A stretch of 64,000 bases of DNA. Origin: CAVXDY01 sp963760715 (GTDB lineage Bacteria > Actinomycetota > Thermoleophilia > Miltoncostaeales > Miltoncostaeaceae). This document shows positions 6,647-19,217 of this stretch, piece by piece. The notes below the pieces were generated by a model that made no database searches, was not told the origin of the DNA, and saw only the letters and a program-made list of their open reading frames with translations. Both the position numbers and the translations under genes were made by a program. Where the stretch lies: assembly GCA_963760715.1 (NCBI GenBank), contig CAVXDY010000005.1, positions 62,001 through 126,000 of the forward strand. Reading direction: 5' to 3'. Position 1 is the stretch's first letter, and each line of letters begins with the position of its first letter.

Positions 6647-8064
6647 TGGGCCGGACGCTGTTCCACAAGGTCTGGGACGCCCACGAGGTGCGCCCCGCCG
6701 ACGAGCACGGCGAGGCGATCCTCTTCGTCGACCTCCACCTCGTGCACGAGGTCACCTCTGCGCAGGCCTTCGACGGCCTGCGGATGCTGGGCCGGCGCGT
6801 GCGCCGGCCGGACCGCACCCTCGCCACGGTCGACCACAACGTCCCGACCATCGGCCGCGAGGGCGGCATCACCGACCCGCTCTCGGCCGCCCAGGTCGCG
6901 GCGCTGGAGCGCAACTGCGCCGAGTTCGGCATCCCGCTCTTCTCGCTGCGCAGCGCCCGCCAGGGCATCGTCCACGTGATCGGCCCGGAGATGGGGGTCA
7001 CGCAGCCGGGGATGACGATCGTCTGCGGCGACAGCCACACCTCCACCCACGGGGCGTTCGGCGCGCTCGCGTTCGGCATCGGCACGAGCGAGGTCGAGCA
7101 CGTCCTGGCCACGCAGACCCTCACCCAGGCGCCTCCGCGGACCATGCGGATCAACATCGAGGGCGAGACCGGCCTCGGCGTGGGCGCCAAGGACCTCATC
7201 CTCGGCACCATCGGCCAGATCGGCGTGGCCGGCGCCCAGGGGTACGTCATCGAGTACGCCGGGGCCGCGATCCGCGCGCTGTCGATGGAGGGCCGCATGA
7301 CGGTCTGCAACATGTCCATCGAGGGCGGCGGGCGGGCGGGGATGATCGCGCCCGACGACACCACCTTCGCCTGGATCGAGGGGCGGCCCGGCGCGCCGGC
7401 GGACTTCGCGGCCGCGGTCGAGGCCTGGCGCGAGCTGCCCAGCGACTGGGACGCGTTCTTCGACACCGAGGTCCACGTCAACGCCTCGACCCTCGCGCCG
7501 CAGGTCAGCTGGGGCACGAACCCCGGCATGGTCGCCCCGGTGACCGGCCGGGTGCCCACCCCTGACGACTACGACGACCCGGCCGACCGCGACGGGGTCC
7601 GGCGGGCGCTGGAGTACATGGGGCTGGACGGCGGGGAGGCCATCGAGGACATCGCCCTCGACGCGGTCTTCATCGGCTCGTGCACCAACGGGCGCCTCTC
7701 GGACCTGCGGGCGGCGGCGTCGGTGGTGCGCGGCAGGCGCGTCGCCGCCGGCATGCGGGCGCTGGTCGTGCCCGGCTCGATGCGGGTGAAGGCCGAGGCC
7801 GAGGCCGAGGGCCTCGACGAGGTGTTCCGGGCGGCGGGCTTCGAATGGCGCGACGCCGGCTGCTCGATGTGCCTGGCGATGAACGACGACGTCCTCCAGC
7901 CGGGCGAGCGCTGCGCCTCGACCAGCAACCGCAACTTCGAGGGACGCCAGGGAAAGGGCGGGCGCACCCATCTGGTCAGCCCCCCGATGGCCGCGGCAGC
8001 CGCCATCGCCGGGCACCTGGTGGATGTGCGGAGCTTCGACGCCGACCTGGCGGAGGTGAGCTGA
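6646..8064 (+). CDS. leuC: 3-isopropylmalate dehydratase large subunit
   Basis: An aconitase-family subunit of about 472 residues that, with LeuD, isomerises 2- to 3-isopropylmalate and also converts citramalate to 3-methylmalate. Recognisable are TVDHNVPT near the N-terminus, CGDSHTSTHGAFGALAFGIG, FIGSCTNGRLSDLRAAA and CSMCLAMNDD, which supply the three cysteines of the [4Fe-4S] cluster. The ATG at 6646 shares one base with the leuA stop (TGATG); a GTG one codon earlier is an alternative. It is tightly coupled to leuD downstream. Confidence 0.96.
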   Translation: MGRTLFHKVWDAHEVRPADEHGEAILFVDLHLVHEVTSAQAFDGLRMLGRRVRRPDRTLATVDHNVPTIGREGGITDPLSAAQVAALERNCAEFGIPLFSLRSARQGIVHVIGPEMGVTQPGMTIVCGDSHTSTHGAFGALAFGIGTSEVEHVLATQTLTQAPPRTMRINIEGETGLGVGAKDLILGTIGQIGVAGAQGYVIEYAGAAIRALSMEGRMTVCNMSIEGGGRAGMIAPDDTTFAWIEGRPGAPADFAAAVEAWRELPSDWDAFFDTEVHVNASTLAPQVSWGTNPGMVAPVTGRVPTPDDYDDPADRDGVRRALEYMGLDGGEAIEDIALDAVFIGSCTNGRLSDLRAAASVVRGRRVAAGMRALVVPGSMRVKAEAEAEGLDEVFRAAGFEWRDAGCSMCLAMNDDVLQPGERCASTSNRNFEGRQGKGGRTHLVSPPMAAAAAIAGHLVDVRSFDADLAEVS

Positions 8065-8717
8065 TGCGGCCCTTCGTGCGCGTCGAGGGCGTCGTGTGCC
8101 CCCTGGACCGGTCCGACGTCAACACCGATCAGATCATCCCGAAGCAGTTCCTGAAGCGCATCGAGCGAACGGGGTTCGGTGAGTTCCTCTTCAGCGACTG
8201 GAGGGGGGAGGAGGGCTTCCCGCTCGACCGCCCGGAGTACGCCGGCGCGTCGATCCTGGTGGCGGGCCGTAACTTCGGCTGCGGCTCCTCGCGCGAGCAC
8301 GCGCCGTGGGCGCTGGAGGACCACGGCTTCCGGGTCGTGATCGCCCCGAGCTTCGCGGACATCTTCCGCACCAACTGCCACAAGATCGGCCTCCTTCCGG
8401 TCGAGCTGCACGAGGACGAGGTGCGCACCCTGCTCGACGAGGCCATGGGCGAGCCCGGCATGACGCTGGCGGTCGACCTGGAGCGGCAGGTGGTGGTGGT
8501 CCCGGGCGGGCGCGAGATCCCCTTCGCCGTCGACCCGGTGGTGCGGGAGCGTCTGCTGAACGGCTGGGACGACATCGCCCTCACGCTCGCCCACGAGGAC
8601 GAGATCTCCCTCTACGAGGCGACCCGGGAGCGGGAGGGCCCGGTCACGACGCCCTTCCTCGAGGGCGCCCGGCCGAACGGGTCGGCCGGCGTCACCCGGG
8701 GGCCGCTCCACAAGTAG
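8064..8717 (+). CDS. leuD: 3-isopropylmalate dehydratase small subunit
   Basis: The 217-residue swivel-domain partner of LeuC. The family motifs are SDVNTDQIIPKQFLKR, the substrate-binding loop FGCGSSREHAPWAL and FADIFRTNCHKIGLLP. Length is normal. The ATG overlaps the leuC stop (TGATG), implying coupled translation and equal amounts of both subunits. Confidence 0.96.
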   Translation: MRPFVRVEGVVCPLDRSDVNTDQIIPKQFLKRIERTGFGEFLFSDWRGEEGFPLDRPEYAGASILVAGRNFGCGSSREHAPWALEDHGFRVVIAPSFADIFRTNCHKIGLLPVELHEDEVRTLLDEAMGEPGMTLAVDLERQVVVVPGGREIPFAVDPVVRERLLNGWDDIALTLAHEDEISLYEATREREGPVTTPFLEGARPNGSAGVTRGPLHK

Positions 8718-8744
8718 CCGCGCGCGGCGCCGCCGGTCCACTAA

Positions 8745-8777
8745 CCTCCCCGCCCGTCGCGGCGTCGAGCGGGGAGG
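8745..8777 (+). promoter_or_regulatory. hairpin covering the leuB ribosome-binding site
   Basis: CCTCCCCGC (8745-8753) pairs perfectly with GCGGGGAGG (8769-8777) around a 15-nt loop. The right arm contains the GGGGAGG that serves as Shine-Dalgarno sequence for leuB at 8784. It sits in the only real gap inside the leuACDB run and could tune LeuB output; this is inference from the pairing alone. Confidence 0.4.
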
Positions 8778-8783
8778 ACCGGG

Positions 8784-9842
8784 GTGCCTGAGGTGTCGGT
8801 GGCGGTGCTGGCGGGGGACGGGATCGGTCCCGAGGTGGTGGCCGAGGCGCGCCGGGTCGTCGACGCGATCGCTCCGGACCACGGCCTCGTGGTCGACTGG
8901 CACGACCACCTGGTGGGCGGCATCTCGATCGACGCCCACGGCACGGCGCTCACCGACGAGGTGCTCGAGGCGTGCCGCGGCTCCGACGCCGTGCTGCTCG
9001 GCGCGGTGGGCGGCCCCCGCTGGGACACGACCGACCCCGACAGGCCGCGCCCGGAGCAGGGGCTGCTGGGCCTCCGGGGCGGCCTCGGCCTGTACGCCAA
9101 CCTGCGCCCCGTGCGCCCCTGGCCGGCGCTCTACGACGCGAGCCCCCTGCGCCGCGAGCGGATCGAGGGCACCGATCTCCTCGTCGTGCGCGAGCTCACC
9201 GGCGGGCTCTACTTCGGCGAGCGCGGCCGCGAGGCCGATCGGGCCTTCGACACCTGCGTCTACACGCGCGAGGAGGTGGCGCGGCTGGCCGAATGGGGCT
9301 TCCGCGCGGCCGGCGGCCGGCGGGGGAAGGTGACCTCGGTGGACAAGGCCAACGTGCTGGAGACGTCGCGCCTGTGGCGGGAGCAGGTCATCATCACGGC
9401 GGCCGGCTTCCCGGAGATCGAGCTGGAGCACATGCTGGTGGACAATGCGGCCATGCAGCTGCTGAGCCGCCCGGCCGATTTCGACGTGATCATCACCGAG
9501 AACCTGTTCGGCGACATCCTCAGCGACGAGGCCGCCCAGATCACGGGCTCCATCGGAATGCTGCCGTCCGCCAGCCTGGGCCGCGGGACGCTGGGCATGT
9601 ACGAGCCGGTGCACGGCTCGGCCCCGGACATCGCCGGCCGGGGGATCGCCAACCCGATCGCCACCTGCCTGTCGGCGGCGATGATGCTGCGCTACTCGCT
9701 GGAGGCCCCCGAGGCGGCCGACCGCATCGACGCCGCGGTGGACGCCGTGCTCGCCGCGGGCCTGCGCACCCCGGACCTGGGCGGCGACGCGGGCACCCGG
9801 CAGGTGGGCGACCTGCTGCTGGCCGCGCTGGGGACGGCCTGA
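8784..9842 (+). CDS. leuB: 3-isopropylmalate dehydrogenase
   Basis: A 352-residue NAD-dependent decarboxylating dehydrogenase that turns 3-isopropylmalate into 2-oxoisocaproate, and acts on 3-methylmalate in the citramalate route. Motifs: VLAGDGIGPEVV at the N-terminus, LRPVRPWPALYDASPL, ELTGGLYFGERG, TSVDKANVLETSRLWR and the metal-binding NLFGDILSDEAAQITGSIGMLPSASLG. GTG start; upstream GGGGAGG is the ribosome-binding site. Confidence 0.96.
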   Translation: MPEVSVAVLAGDGIGPEVVAEARRVVDAIAPDHGLVVDWHDHLVGGISIDAHGTALTDEVLEACRGSDAVLLGAVGGPRWDTTDPDRPRPEQGLLGLRGGLGLYANLRPVRPWPALYDASPLRRERIEGTDLLVVRELTGGLYFGERGREADRAFDTCVYTREEVARLAEWGFRAAGGRRGKVTSVDKANVLETSRLWREQVIITAAGFPEIELEHMLVDNAAMQLLSRPADFDVIITENLFGDILSDEAAQITGSIGMLPSASLGRGTLGMYEPVHGSAPDIAGRGIANPIATCLSAAMMLRYSLEAPEAADRIDAAVDAVLAAGLRTPDLGGDAGTRQVGDLLLAALGTA

Positions 9843-10360
9843 TGCCCGAGGTGCCGGGCTGGCAGGGCCGCTTCTTCGAGGACTTCGTCGTGGGCGACGT
9901 CTACGTCCACCGGCTCGGCCGCACGGTGCTGGACGTCAACAACGCCTGGTTCAGCCTCCTCACCCAGAACAACGCCCCGATCCACGTGGACCGCCACTAC
10001 TCGGCGGGCACCGAGTTCGGCCGGCCGCTGGTCGACTCCACCTTCACGCTGGCCCTCGTGACCGGCCAGAGCGTGTCGGACGTGTCCGAGAACGTCATCG
10101 CCAACCTGGGCTGGGAGGAGGTGCGGCTGCCCCACCCGGTGTTCGAGGGCGACACCGTCTACTCCGAGTCCGAGGTGCTGGCCGCGCGCCCCTCCGGCTC
10201 GCGTGCGGAGGCGGGCATCGTCACCGTCCGGAGCACCGGCTACAACCAGGACGGCGTCGTCGTGATCACCTTCGTCCGCACCGTCATGGTCTACCGCCGG
10301 GGGTACGGCCCGGCGTCGCGCCGCCCGCGCCCACCCTCCGGTCCTGGAGCGGCCCGGTAA
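9842..10360 (+). CDS. MaoC-family hydratase/dehydratase
   Basis: A 172-residue hot-dog-fold protein of the MaoC (R-specific enoyl-CoA hydratase, mesaconyl-CoA hydratase-like) family: WFSLLTQNNAPIHVDRHY, FGRPLVDSTFTLALVTG, LPHPVFEGDTVYSESEVL. The usual catalytic Asp-x4-His reads Asn-x4-His (NNAPIH), which as I recall also occurs in actinobacterial relatives, so it need not mean loss of activity. It overlaps leuB by ATGA and precedes ilvE, an unexpected place for an acyl-CoA enzyme; its substrate is unknown. Confidence 0.82.
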   Translation: MPEVPGWQGRFFEDFVVGDVYVHRLGRTVLDVNNAWFSLLTQNNAPIHVDRHYSAGTEFGRPLVDSTFTLALVTGQSVSDVSENVIANLGWEEVRLPHPVFEGDTVYSESEVLAARPSGSRAEAGIVTVRSTGYNQDGVVVITFVRTVMVYRRGYGPASRRPRPPSGPGAAR

Positions 10361-10397
10361 TCTAGTCGTCTCCACCCCGCCCGAAGGAACCCTCCGC

Positions 10398-11344
10398 ATG
10401 CAGGAAGCCGAGAAGATCTGGATGAACGGCGTGCTCGTCAACTGGGCCGACGCGAAGGTGCACGTGCTCTCGCACGGCCTCCACTACGGCACCACGGTCT
10501 TCGAGGGCATCCGCTCGTACGATGCGGACGGGGGGACCGCGGTCTTCCGTCTCGGCGACCACCTGGCGCGCCTCGAGCGCTCGGCCGAGATGTACCACAT
10601 GCCGCTCCCGTACTCCCGGGAGGAGCTCCGCTCGGCGATCCACCAGGTCATCGCGGCCAACGGCCTCGGGGCCTGCTACATCCGGCCGATCGCCATGCGC
10701 GGCTACGGCACGATGGGCCTGTTCCCCCTGGAGGCGCCGGTGGACGTCGCGGTGGCCGCCTGGGAGTGGGGCGCCTACCTCGGCGAGGACGGCCTGCGCA
10801 CGGGCATCCGCGCCAAGGTGTCGAGCTGGCGCCGGATCGGCTCGAGCACGATCCCGGCCACGGCCAAGGCCGGCGGCCAGTACCTCAACTCCATCCTCGC
10901 CAAGATCGAGACCCACAAGGCCGGCTACCAGGAGGCCATCCTCCTGAACGAGGCCGGGTACGTCGCGGACGGCTCGGGGGAGAACCTGTTCCTCGTGCGC
11001 GACGGGACCCTGATCACGCCGCCGGTCCACGCCTCGATCCTCGAGGGCATCACCCGCGCCAGCATCATCTCCCTGGCCGCCGACGAGGGCATCCCGGTGC
11101 TGGAGCGCGAGGTCGCCCGCGGCGAGCTCTACCACGCCGACGAGGTGTTCATCACCGGCACCGCGGCCGAGGTCTGCCCGGTCATCGAGGTCGACGATCA
11201 CGACCTGGGCGCCCCCGGGCCGGTGACGCGGGCGCTTCAGGAGCGCTTCTTCGCCGCCACGGAGGGCCGCGACCCGCGCTCGGCCGAGTGGCTCGACTAC
11301 GTCGCGGCGACGGCGCCCGCGCCGGCCGCGAGCACGTCCGCCAC

Positions 11345-11348
<4 letters not shown>
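10398..11348 (+). CDS. ilvE: branched-chain amino acid aminotransferase
   Basis: A 316-residue class IV PLP aminotransferase performing the last step of leucine, isoleucine and valine synthesis. It opens with EKIWMNGVLVNWADAKVHVLSHGLHYGTTVFEGIRSY. The PLP lysine is in ATAKAGGQYLNS, and EAILLNEAGYVADGSGENLFLV and ITGTAAEVCPV are present. The ATG follows GAAGGAA. The gene overlaps cimA by four bases (ATGA). Confidence 0.95.
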
Positions 11349-12930
<1,582 letters not shown>

Positions 12931-12934
<4 letters not shown>

Positions 12935-14085
12935 CCCTGGAGCGCATCCCGCTCGCCAAGCCGGTCATCGGCGATCGTGAGCGCCAGCTGGTGGACGAGG
13001 TGCTCCGCTCGGGGCAGCTGTCGCTGGGCCCGATGGGCCCGCGGTTCGAGCGCGCCTGGGCCGAGCGGCTCGGGGTGGCTCACGCGGTGGCCGTCTCGAG
13101 CGGCACCGCGGGCCTGCACCTGTGCCTGCACGCGCTCGGGCTGGGGCCGGGCGACGAGGTGGTCACGTCGTCCTTCTCGTTCGTCGCCTCGGCCAACGCG
13201 ATCCTCTTCACCGGGGCCACGCCGGTGTTCGCCGAGGTCGATCCGCTGACGTTCAACATGGACCCCGCCGCGGTCGAGGCCGCGATCACGCCGCGCACCC
13301 GGGCCATCCTGATCGTGGACATCTTCGGCTACCCGGCCGAGGTGCCCGCCCTGGTGGAGATCGCCGAGCGGCACGGGCTGGCGCGGGTGGAGGACGCGTG
13401 CCAGACCATCGACGGCGACTACGACGGCCGCAAGCTCGGCACGTTCGGCCACCCCGCCGTCTACGGCTTCTACGCCAACAAGCAGCTCACGACGGCCGAG
13501 GGCGGCGTGGTGCTCACCGACGACCCGAAGCTGGCGAGCGTGCTCTCCAGCCTGCGCAACCAGGGCCGGTCCGACGACGGCGCCTGGCTGGTCCACTCGC
13601 GCCTGGGCTTCAACTACCGCCTGTCCGACGTCCACTCGGCCATCGGCGTGGCCCAGCTCGAGCGGCTCGGCGACATGATGGCCGCCCGCGCCCGCGTGGC
13701 CGGCTGGTACCAGGGCCGCGTGCGCGAGATCGAGGGCGTCACCCCGATGTACGAGGGCCCGCAGCGGCGCTCCTGGTTCGTCTACGCGCCCCGCCTCGAC
13801 CCCGACGTCGACCGCGATGCGGTGATCGGCGACCTCGAGGCCGAGGGCGTCTCGGCGAAGCCCTACCTGCCCTGCATCCACCTCCAGCCCTACTACCGGG
13901 AGGCGCACGGCCACGGGCCGGGTGAGTTCCCGGTCACCGAGGCGATCAGCGCGTCCACGATCGCCCTGCCCTTCTTCCCCGAGATGACCGAGGCGCAGGT
14001 GGATCGGGTCTGCGCGGCGCTGTCCGAGGCGGTCGGCGCCCGGCGCCGCCGGTCGGCCGAGACCGGGGCGCCGGCGGGGCGATGA
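12931..14085 (+). CDS. DegT/DnrJ/EryC1-family PLP aminotransferase
   Basis: A 384-residue aminotransferase of the sugar-aminotransferase family: PLAKPVIGDRERQLVDEVLRSG, SSGTAGLHLCLHALGLGPGD, VEDACQTIDGDY, then the PLP-binding Lys in FYANKQLTTAEGGVV, and FNYRLSDVHSAIGVAQLE. Relatives transfer amino groups to keto-sugars for cell-surface glycans or antibiotics. No other sugar-pathway gene is nearby; it is held by four-base overlaps between cimA (GTGA) and argH (ATGA), so its substrate is open. Confidence 0.88.
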
Positions 14086-15464
14086 GCTCCGAGGGCCGCC
14101 TCTGGGGCGGCCGCTTCGCGGCCGGCTCGGCCGAGGCGTTCGACCGCCTCAACTCCTCGCTCGCGGTGGACCGGCGGCTGTGGCCGTTCGACGTCGCGGG
14201 CTCCCGCGCCCACGCCCGGATGCTGGCCGCCCAGGGGATCATCGCCTCGCAGGACGCCGATGAGATCGACGCCGGCCTCGCGCGGATCGCGGGTGAGCTC
14301 GGCGCGGGCGACTTCGCCTTCCGGGCCGGCGACGAGGACATCCACACCGCCGTCGAGCGGCGCCTGATCGAGCTGGTCGGCGACGCGGGCCGCCGGCTCC
14401 ACACCGCCCGCAGCCGCAACGACCAGGTCATCACCGACACGCTGCTCTACCTGCGCGACCGCTGCGAGGCCCAGCGGGGGCTGCTGCGCGAGATGGCCGA
14501 GGCGCTGGTGCGCCAGGCCGAGGTCCACGTCGACACCCTCCTGCCCGGCTACACGCACTCCCAGCGGGCCCAGCCGGTGCGGCTCGCCCACCACCTCCTC
14601 GCCTACGTGTGGATGCTGGGGCGCGACCGCACGCGCCTCGGCCACGTCATCGCCGCCACCGCCGAGTGCCCGCTCGGCTCCGGGGCGCTGGCGGGCGTCG
14701 GGTTCCCGGTCGACCGGGCCGCGGTGGCGACGGCCCTCGGGTTCGAGCGGCCCACGCCCAACAGCCTCGACGCGGTGGGGAGCCGCGACGCCCTGGTCGA
14801 TTACCTGCACTTCGCCGCCCAGCTCGGGGTCCACCTGTCGCGCCTCGGCGCCGAGATCGTGACCTGGGCCGCCGAGGAGAGCGGCTTCGTCGAGCTGGAC
14901 GACGCCTACACGTCGGGGTCCTCGATGCTGCCCCAGAAGAAGAATCCCGACGCCGCCGAGCTCGCGCGGGCCAAGGCTCCGCGCCTCACGGCCGGGCTGT
15001 CGGGGCTGCTGGGGGTCCTGACCGGCCTGCCGCTGGCCTACAACAAGGATCTCCAGGAGGACAAGGTCTACCTGTTCGACGCCGTGGACACCCTGGAGCT
15101 CCTGCTCCCGGCGATGTCGGGGATGATCGCCACCGCGTCCTTCCGCGCCGACCGGATGGGAGCCGCGGCGTCGGGCGGGTTCCTTGCCGCGACCGACCTC
15201 GCCGACCACCTCGTCCGTCTGGGCTGGCCGTTCCGGCGGGCCCACGAGGCCGTCGGACGGCTGGTGCGCGCCTGCCTCGAGGCCGGGGTGGGCCTGGAGG
15301 ACGCGAGCGAGCGCGAGGTCGCCGCGGCGGGCCTCGAGGGGGTCGATCTGCCGGAGCTGACGGCCGAGGCCTCGGTCGAGACCAAGGCCGTCCCGGGCGG
15401 GACCGCGCGCGCCGCGGTCCTGGACGAGCTCGACGAGGCCCGGGCGGCGGTGTCCTCGTGGTGA
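14082..15464 (+). CDS. argH: argininosuccinate lyase
   Basis: A 460-residue fumarase-superfamily enzyme that splits argininosuccinate into arginine and fumarate. It begins LWGGRFAAGSAEAFDRLNSSL, has DEDIHTAVERRLIE and HTARSRNDQV, the TH motif in GYTHSQRAQPV, and the signature SSMLPQKKNPD with the catalytic Ser. No other arg gene is nearby. It overlaps the genes on both sides by four bases. Confidence 0.96.
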   Translation: MSSEGRLWGGRFAAGSAEAFDRLNSSLAVDRRLWPFDVAGSRAHARMLAAQGIIASQDADEIDAGLARIAGELGAGDFAFRAGDEDIHTAVERRLIELVGDAGRRLHTARSRNDQVITDTLLYLRDRCEAQRGLLREMAEALVRQAEVHVDTLLPGYTHSQRAQPVRLAHHLLAYVWMLGRDRTRLGHVIAATAECPLGSGALAGVGFPVDRAAVATALGFERPTPNSLDAVGSRDALVDYLHFAAQLGVHLSRLGAEIVTWAAEESGFVELDDAYTSGSSMLPQKKNPDAAELARAKAPRLTAGLSGLLGVLTGLPLAYNKDLQEDKVYLFDAVDTLELLLPAMSGMIATASFRADRMGAAASGGFLAATDLADHLVRLGWPFRRAHEAVGRLVRACLEAGVGLEDASEREVAAAGLEGVDLPELTAEASVETKAVPGGTARAAVLDELDEARAAVSSW

Positions 15465-16081
15465 GCGCGGCCCCGGCCGCCGGCCGGCCCGCCGTCGCGG
15501 GCCTGCGCCTGGGCGCCGACTTCTTCGCCCGCGACGTCGAGCGGGTCGCGCCCGGCCTCATCGGGTGCCTCCTCCTGCTCGACGGGGTCGGCGGCGTGAT
15601 CGTGGAGACGGAGCGCTACCAGCAGGACGATCCCGCCTCGCACAGCTTCCGCGGCCCGCGCGGCCGGGCGGCGATCATGTTCGGCCCTCCCGGCCACCTG
15701 TACGTCTACCGCAGCTACGGCATCCACTGGTGCGCCAACCTGGTCTGCGAGCCCGAGGGCCGCGGGGCGGCGGTGCTCCTTCGCGCCCTCGCGCCCACCC
15801 ACGGCCTGCCGGCCATGCGCGAGCGCCGCGACGACCGCCCCGACCGGCTCCTGTGCGCCGGTCCCGGGCGCCTCTGCGCGGCCCTCGGGGTGGACGGGAG
15901 CCTCGACGGGATCTCGGCGGTGGCCGAGGGCGGTCGCCTTGCGCTGCACGCCCCGGACGGCCCCGTGGACGTGGTGTGCGGCACCCGCATCGGCATCACG
16001 CGGGCGGCCGAGCGGCCCTGGCGCTTCGGGATGCGCGGCTCGCCGTTCCTCTCGCGGCCCTTCCCGGCGGGCCGCGGGTGA
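15461..16081 (+). CDS. 3-methyladenine DNA glycosylase (AAG/MPG family)
   Basis: A 206-residue base-excision repair enzyme of the mammalian-type AAG fold, removing alkylated purines. Signature residues are VIVETERYQQDDPASHSF, containing the catalytic Glu, and AIMFGPPGHLYVYRSYGIHWCANLV. The GTG start gives a GTGA overlap with argH; a second GTG directly before it is equally possible. Ends in GTGA overlap with tyrS. Confidence 0.92.
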   Translation: MSAAPAAGRPAVAGLRLGADFFARDVERVAPGLIGCLLLLDGVGGVIVETERYQQDDPASHSFRGPRGRAAIMFGPPGHLYVYRSYGIHWCANLVCEPEGRGAAVLLRALAPTHGLPAMRERRDDRPDRLLCAGPGRLCAALGVDGSLDGISAVAEGGRLALHAPDGPVDVVCGTRIGITRAAERPWRFGMRGSPFLSRPFPAGRG

Positions 16082-17280
16082 GCGCGGACGCCGCGCGCCT
16101 GGCCGAGCGCTCGGTGGACTGCCTCCCGCCCGGGGAGCTCGAGGCCAAGCTCGCACGGGGCCGGCCGCTCCGGGTGAAGTTCGGCGTCGACCCCACGTCG
16201 CCCGACATCCACCTGGGGCACACGGTGGTGCTCGGCAAGCTGCGCGAGTTCCAGGACGCCGGGCACCTGGCGGTGCTCATCATCGGCGACTGGACCGCCC
16301 GTGTGGGCGATCCCAGCGGCCGCAGCTCCACGCGGCCCATGCTCGGCGCGGCCGACATCGAGCTCAACGCGACGACCTATCGCGAGCAGGCCTTCCGCAT
16401 CCTGGACCCCGATCGCACCGAGATCCGGGCCAACGGCGAGTGGTTCGCCGCGATGGGCCTGGAGGACGTCTTCCGCCTCGCCGGCTCGGCCACGGTCAAC
16501 CAGATCCTGCGCCGCAACGACTTCGGCGAGCGGATGGCCGCCAACCAGCCGGTCTCGGTGCTCGAGCTGCTCTACCCGCTGATGCAGGCCTACGACTCGG
16601 TGATGGTGGACGCGGACGTGGAGCTCGGGGGCACCGACCAGCTCTTCAACCTGATGCTCGGCCGCGAGGTGCAGGCCCAGTACGGCCAGGAGCCCCAGGT
16701 GGTCATGACGATGCCGATCCTGTCGGGCATCGACGGCGCCCAGAAGATGAGCAAGTCGCTGGGCAACCAGATCGGCGTGGCGGATCCGCCCGCCGAGCAA
16801 TTCGGCCGCACGATGCGGATCTCCGATGACGTGCTTCCCGAGTGGTACCGGCTCCTCGCGCCGGGCGAGCCGCCCCCCACGGGCCCCGCCGTGGAGGACA
16901 AGCGCCGCCTCGGGCGCCTCGTCGCCGACCGCTTCCATGGCGACGGGGCCGGAGCGGAGGCCGAGGCCCACTTCAACCGCACGGTCCGCGACCACCGGGC
17001 GCCGGAGGAGATGCCCACGATCCTGCTGGACGGGGACGGGCCGGTGCACCTGCCCGCCCTCCTGGCCGACCGGCTGGGGGTGGCCTCCCGCAGCGAGGCG
17101 CGGCGTCTGATCGCCGGCGGCGGGGTGAGCCTGGACGGCGAGCCGGTGCACGAGCTCGACCTCGACGCAAACGCCCTGCAGGGGCGCGTGATCCGGGCCG
17201 GAAAGCGACGGTTCGCCCGTCTGGCCCTCGCCTCCGACGCCCCGTCGGAGGGGGGTCCGGGGGCCCGCCCGGAACCTTGA
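16078..17280 (+). CDS. tyrS: tyrosyl-tRNA synthetase
   Basis: A 400-residue class I synthetase. The HIGH-like motif reads HLGH in DPTSPDIHLGHTVVLGKL, KMSKS is complete near residue 223 (AQKMSKSLGNQ), and a C-terminal S4 RNA-binding domain (RLGVASRSEARRLIAGGGVS) recognises the tRNA. The GTG start overlaps the glycosylase stop. The TGA stop (17278-17280) lies inside the -35 box of the rRNA promoter. Confidence 0.96.
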   Translation: MSADAARLAERSVDCLPPGELEAKLARGRPLRVKFGVDPTSPDIHLGHTVVLGKLREFQDAGHLAVLIIGDWTARVGDPSGRSSTRPMLGAADIELNATTYREQAFRILDPDRTEIRANGEWFAAMGLEDVFRLAGSATVNQILRRNDFGERMAANQPVSVLELLYPLMQAYDSVMVDADVELGGTDQLFNLMLGREVQAQYGQEPQVVMTMPILSGIDGAQKMSKSLGNQIGVADPPAEQFGRTMRISDDVLPEWYRLLAPGEPPPTGPAVEDKRRLGRLVADRFHGDGAGAEAEAHFNRTVRDHRAPEEMPTILLDGDGPVHLPALLADRLGVASRSEARRLIAGGGVSLDGEPVHELDLDANALQGRVIRAGKRRFARLALASDAPSEGGPGARPEP

Positions 17281-17304
17281 CTGGCTCCTCGGCCGCGCTA
17301 TACT
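17277..17304 (+). promoter_or_regulatory. rRNA operon promoter
   Basis: TTGACT (17277-17282), a 16-nt spacer and TATACT (17299-17304) make the strongest consensus promoter I see in the window, about 365 bases before 16S. Its -35 hexamer includes the stop codon of tyrS. Confidence 0.75.
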
Positions 17305-17670
17305 CCCGCGACTGTTCGGGGGGGCATCCGCCCCGTCGACGGATAGGACTCGATTGAGACACCACCTCTTCGACCTCCCGCCCATGGAGACGCCCGCGTA
17401 GGGAGCGCTTTTTGCGCCCGCGCTGGGAGCCTCCGAGGATTCGGGGGCCGCGAAGGTGGAGATCGGGTCGATTGGCCGGCCGCGCTTGCGGTCGCCGCGA
17501 TCCTTGAAAACTGAACAGCATGCATTTTGGCCCGGGACTCGTCCCGCGGCCACGATGGCCAGGTTTGACATGAACCCCGTCACCTCTGCGGTCCGGCGCG
17601 AGCCGCGCCGTACGAGGGGACAAGCATTCGGATCTCTCGGCCCCTCGGGGTCGGGTTATCTCCGAGTTTC
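17305..17670 (+). other. rRNA leader, no gene
   Basis: The transcribed leader ahead of 16S. It holds a GC-rich snap-back near 17320-17336, a small GCGC-TTTTT-GCGC hairpin near 17406-17418 that could be part of an antitermination region, and the 5' arm of the 16S processing stem (17496-17519). I see no coding sequence or tRNA. Confidence 0.6.
17496..17519 (+). repeat. 5' arm of the 16S processing stem
   Basis: This arm, containing CCTTGAAAACTGAACAGC, pairs with 19409-19432 (GCTGTTCAGTCTTGAGGG and on). About 22 of 24 positions pair when G-U is allowed. Such stems are cut by RNase III to release pre-16S. Confidence 0.75.
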
Positions 17671-19217
<1,547 letters not shown>

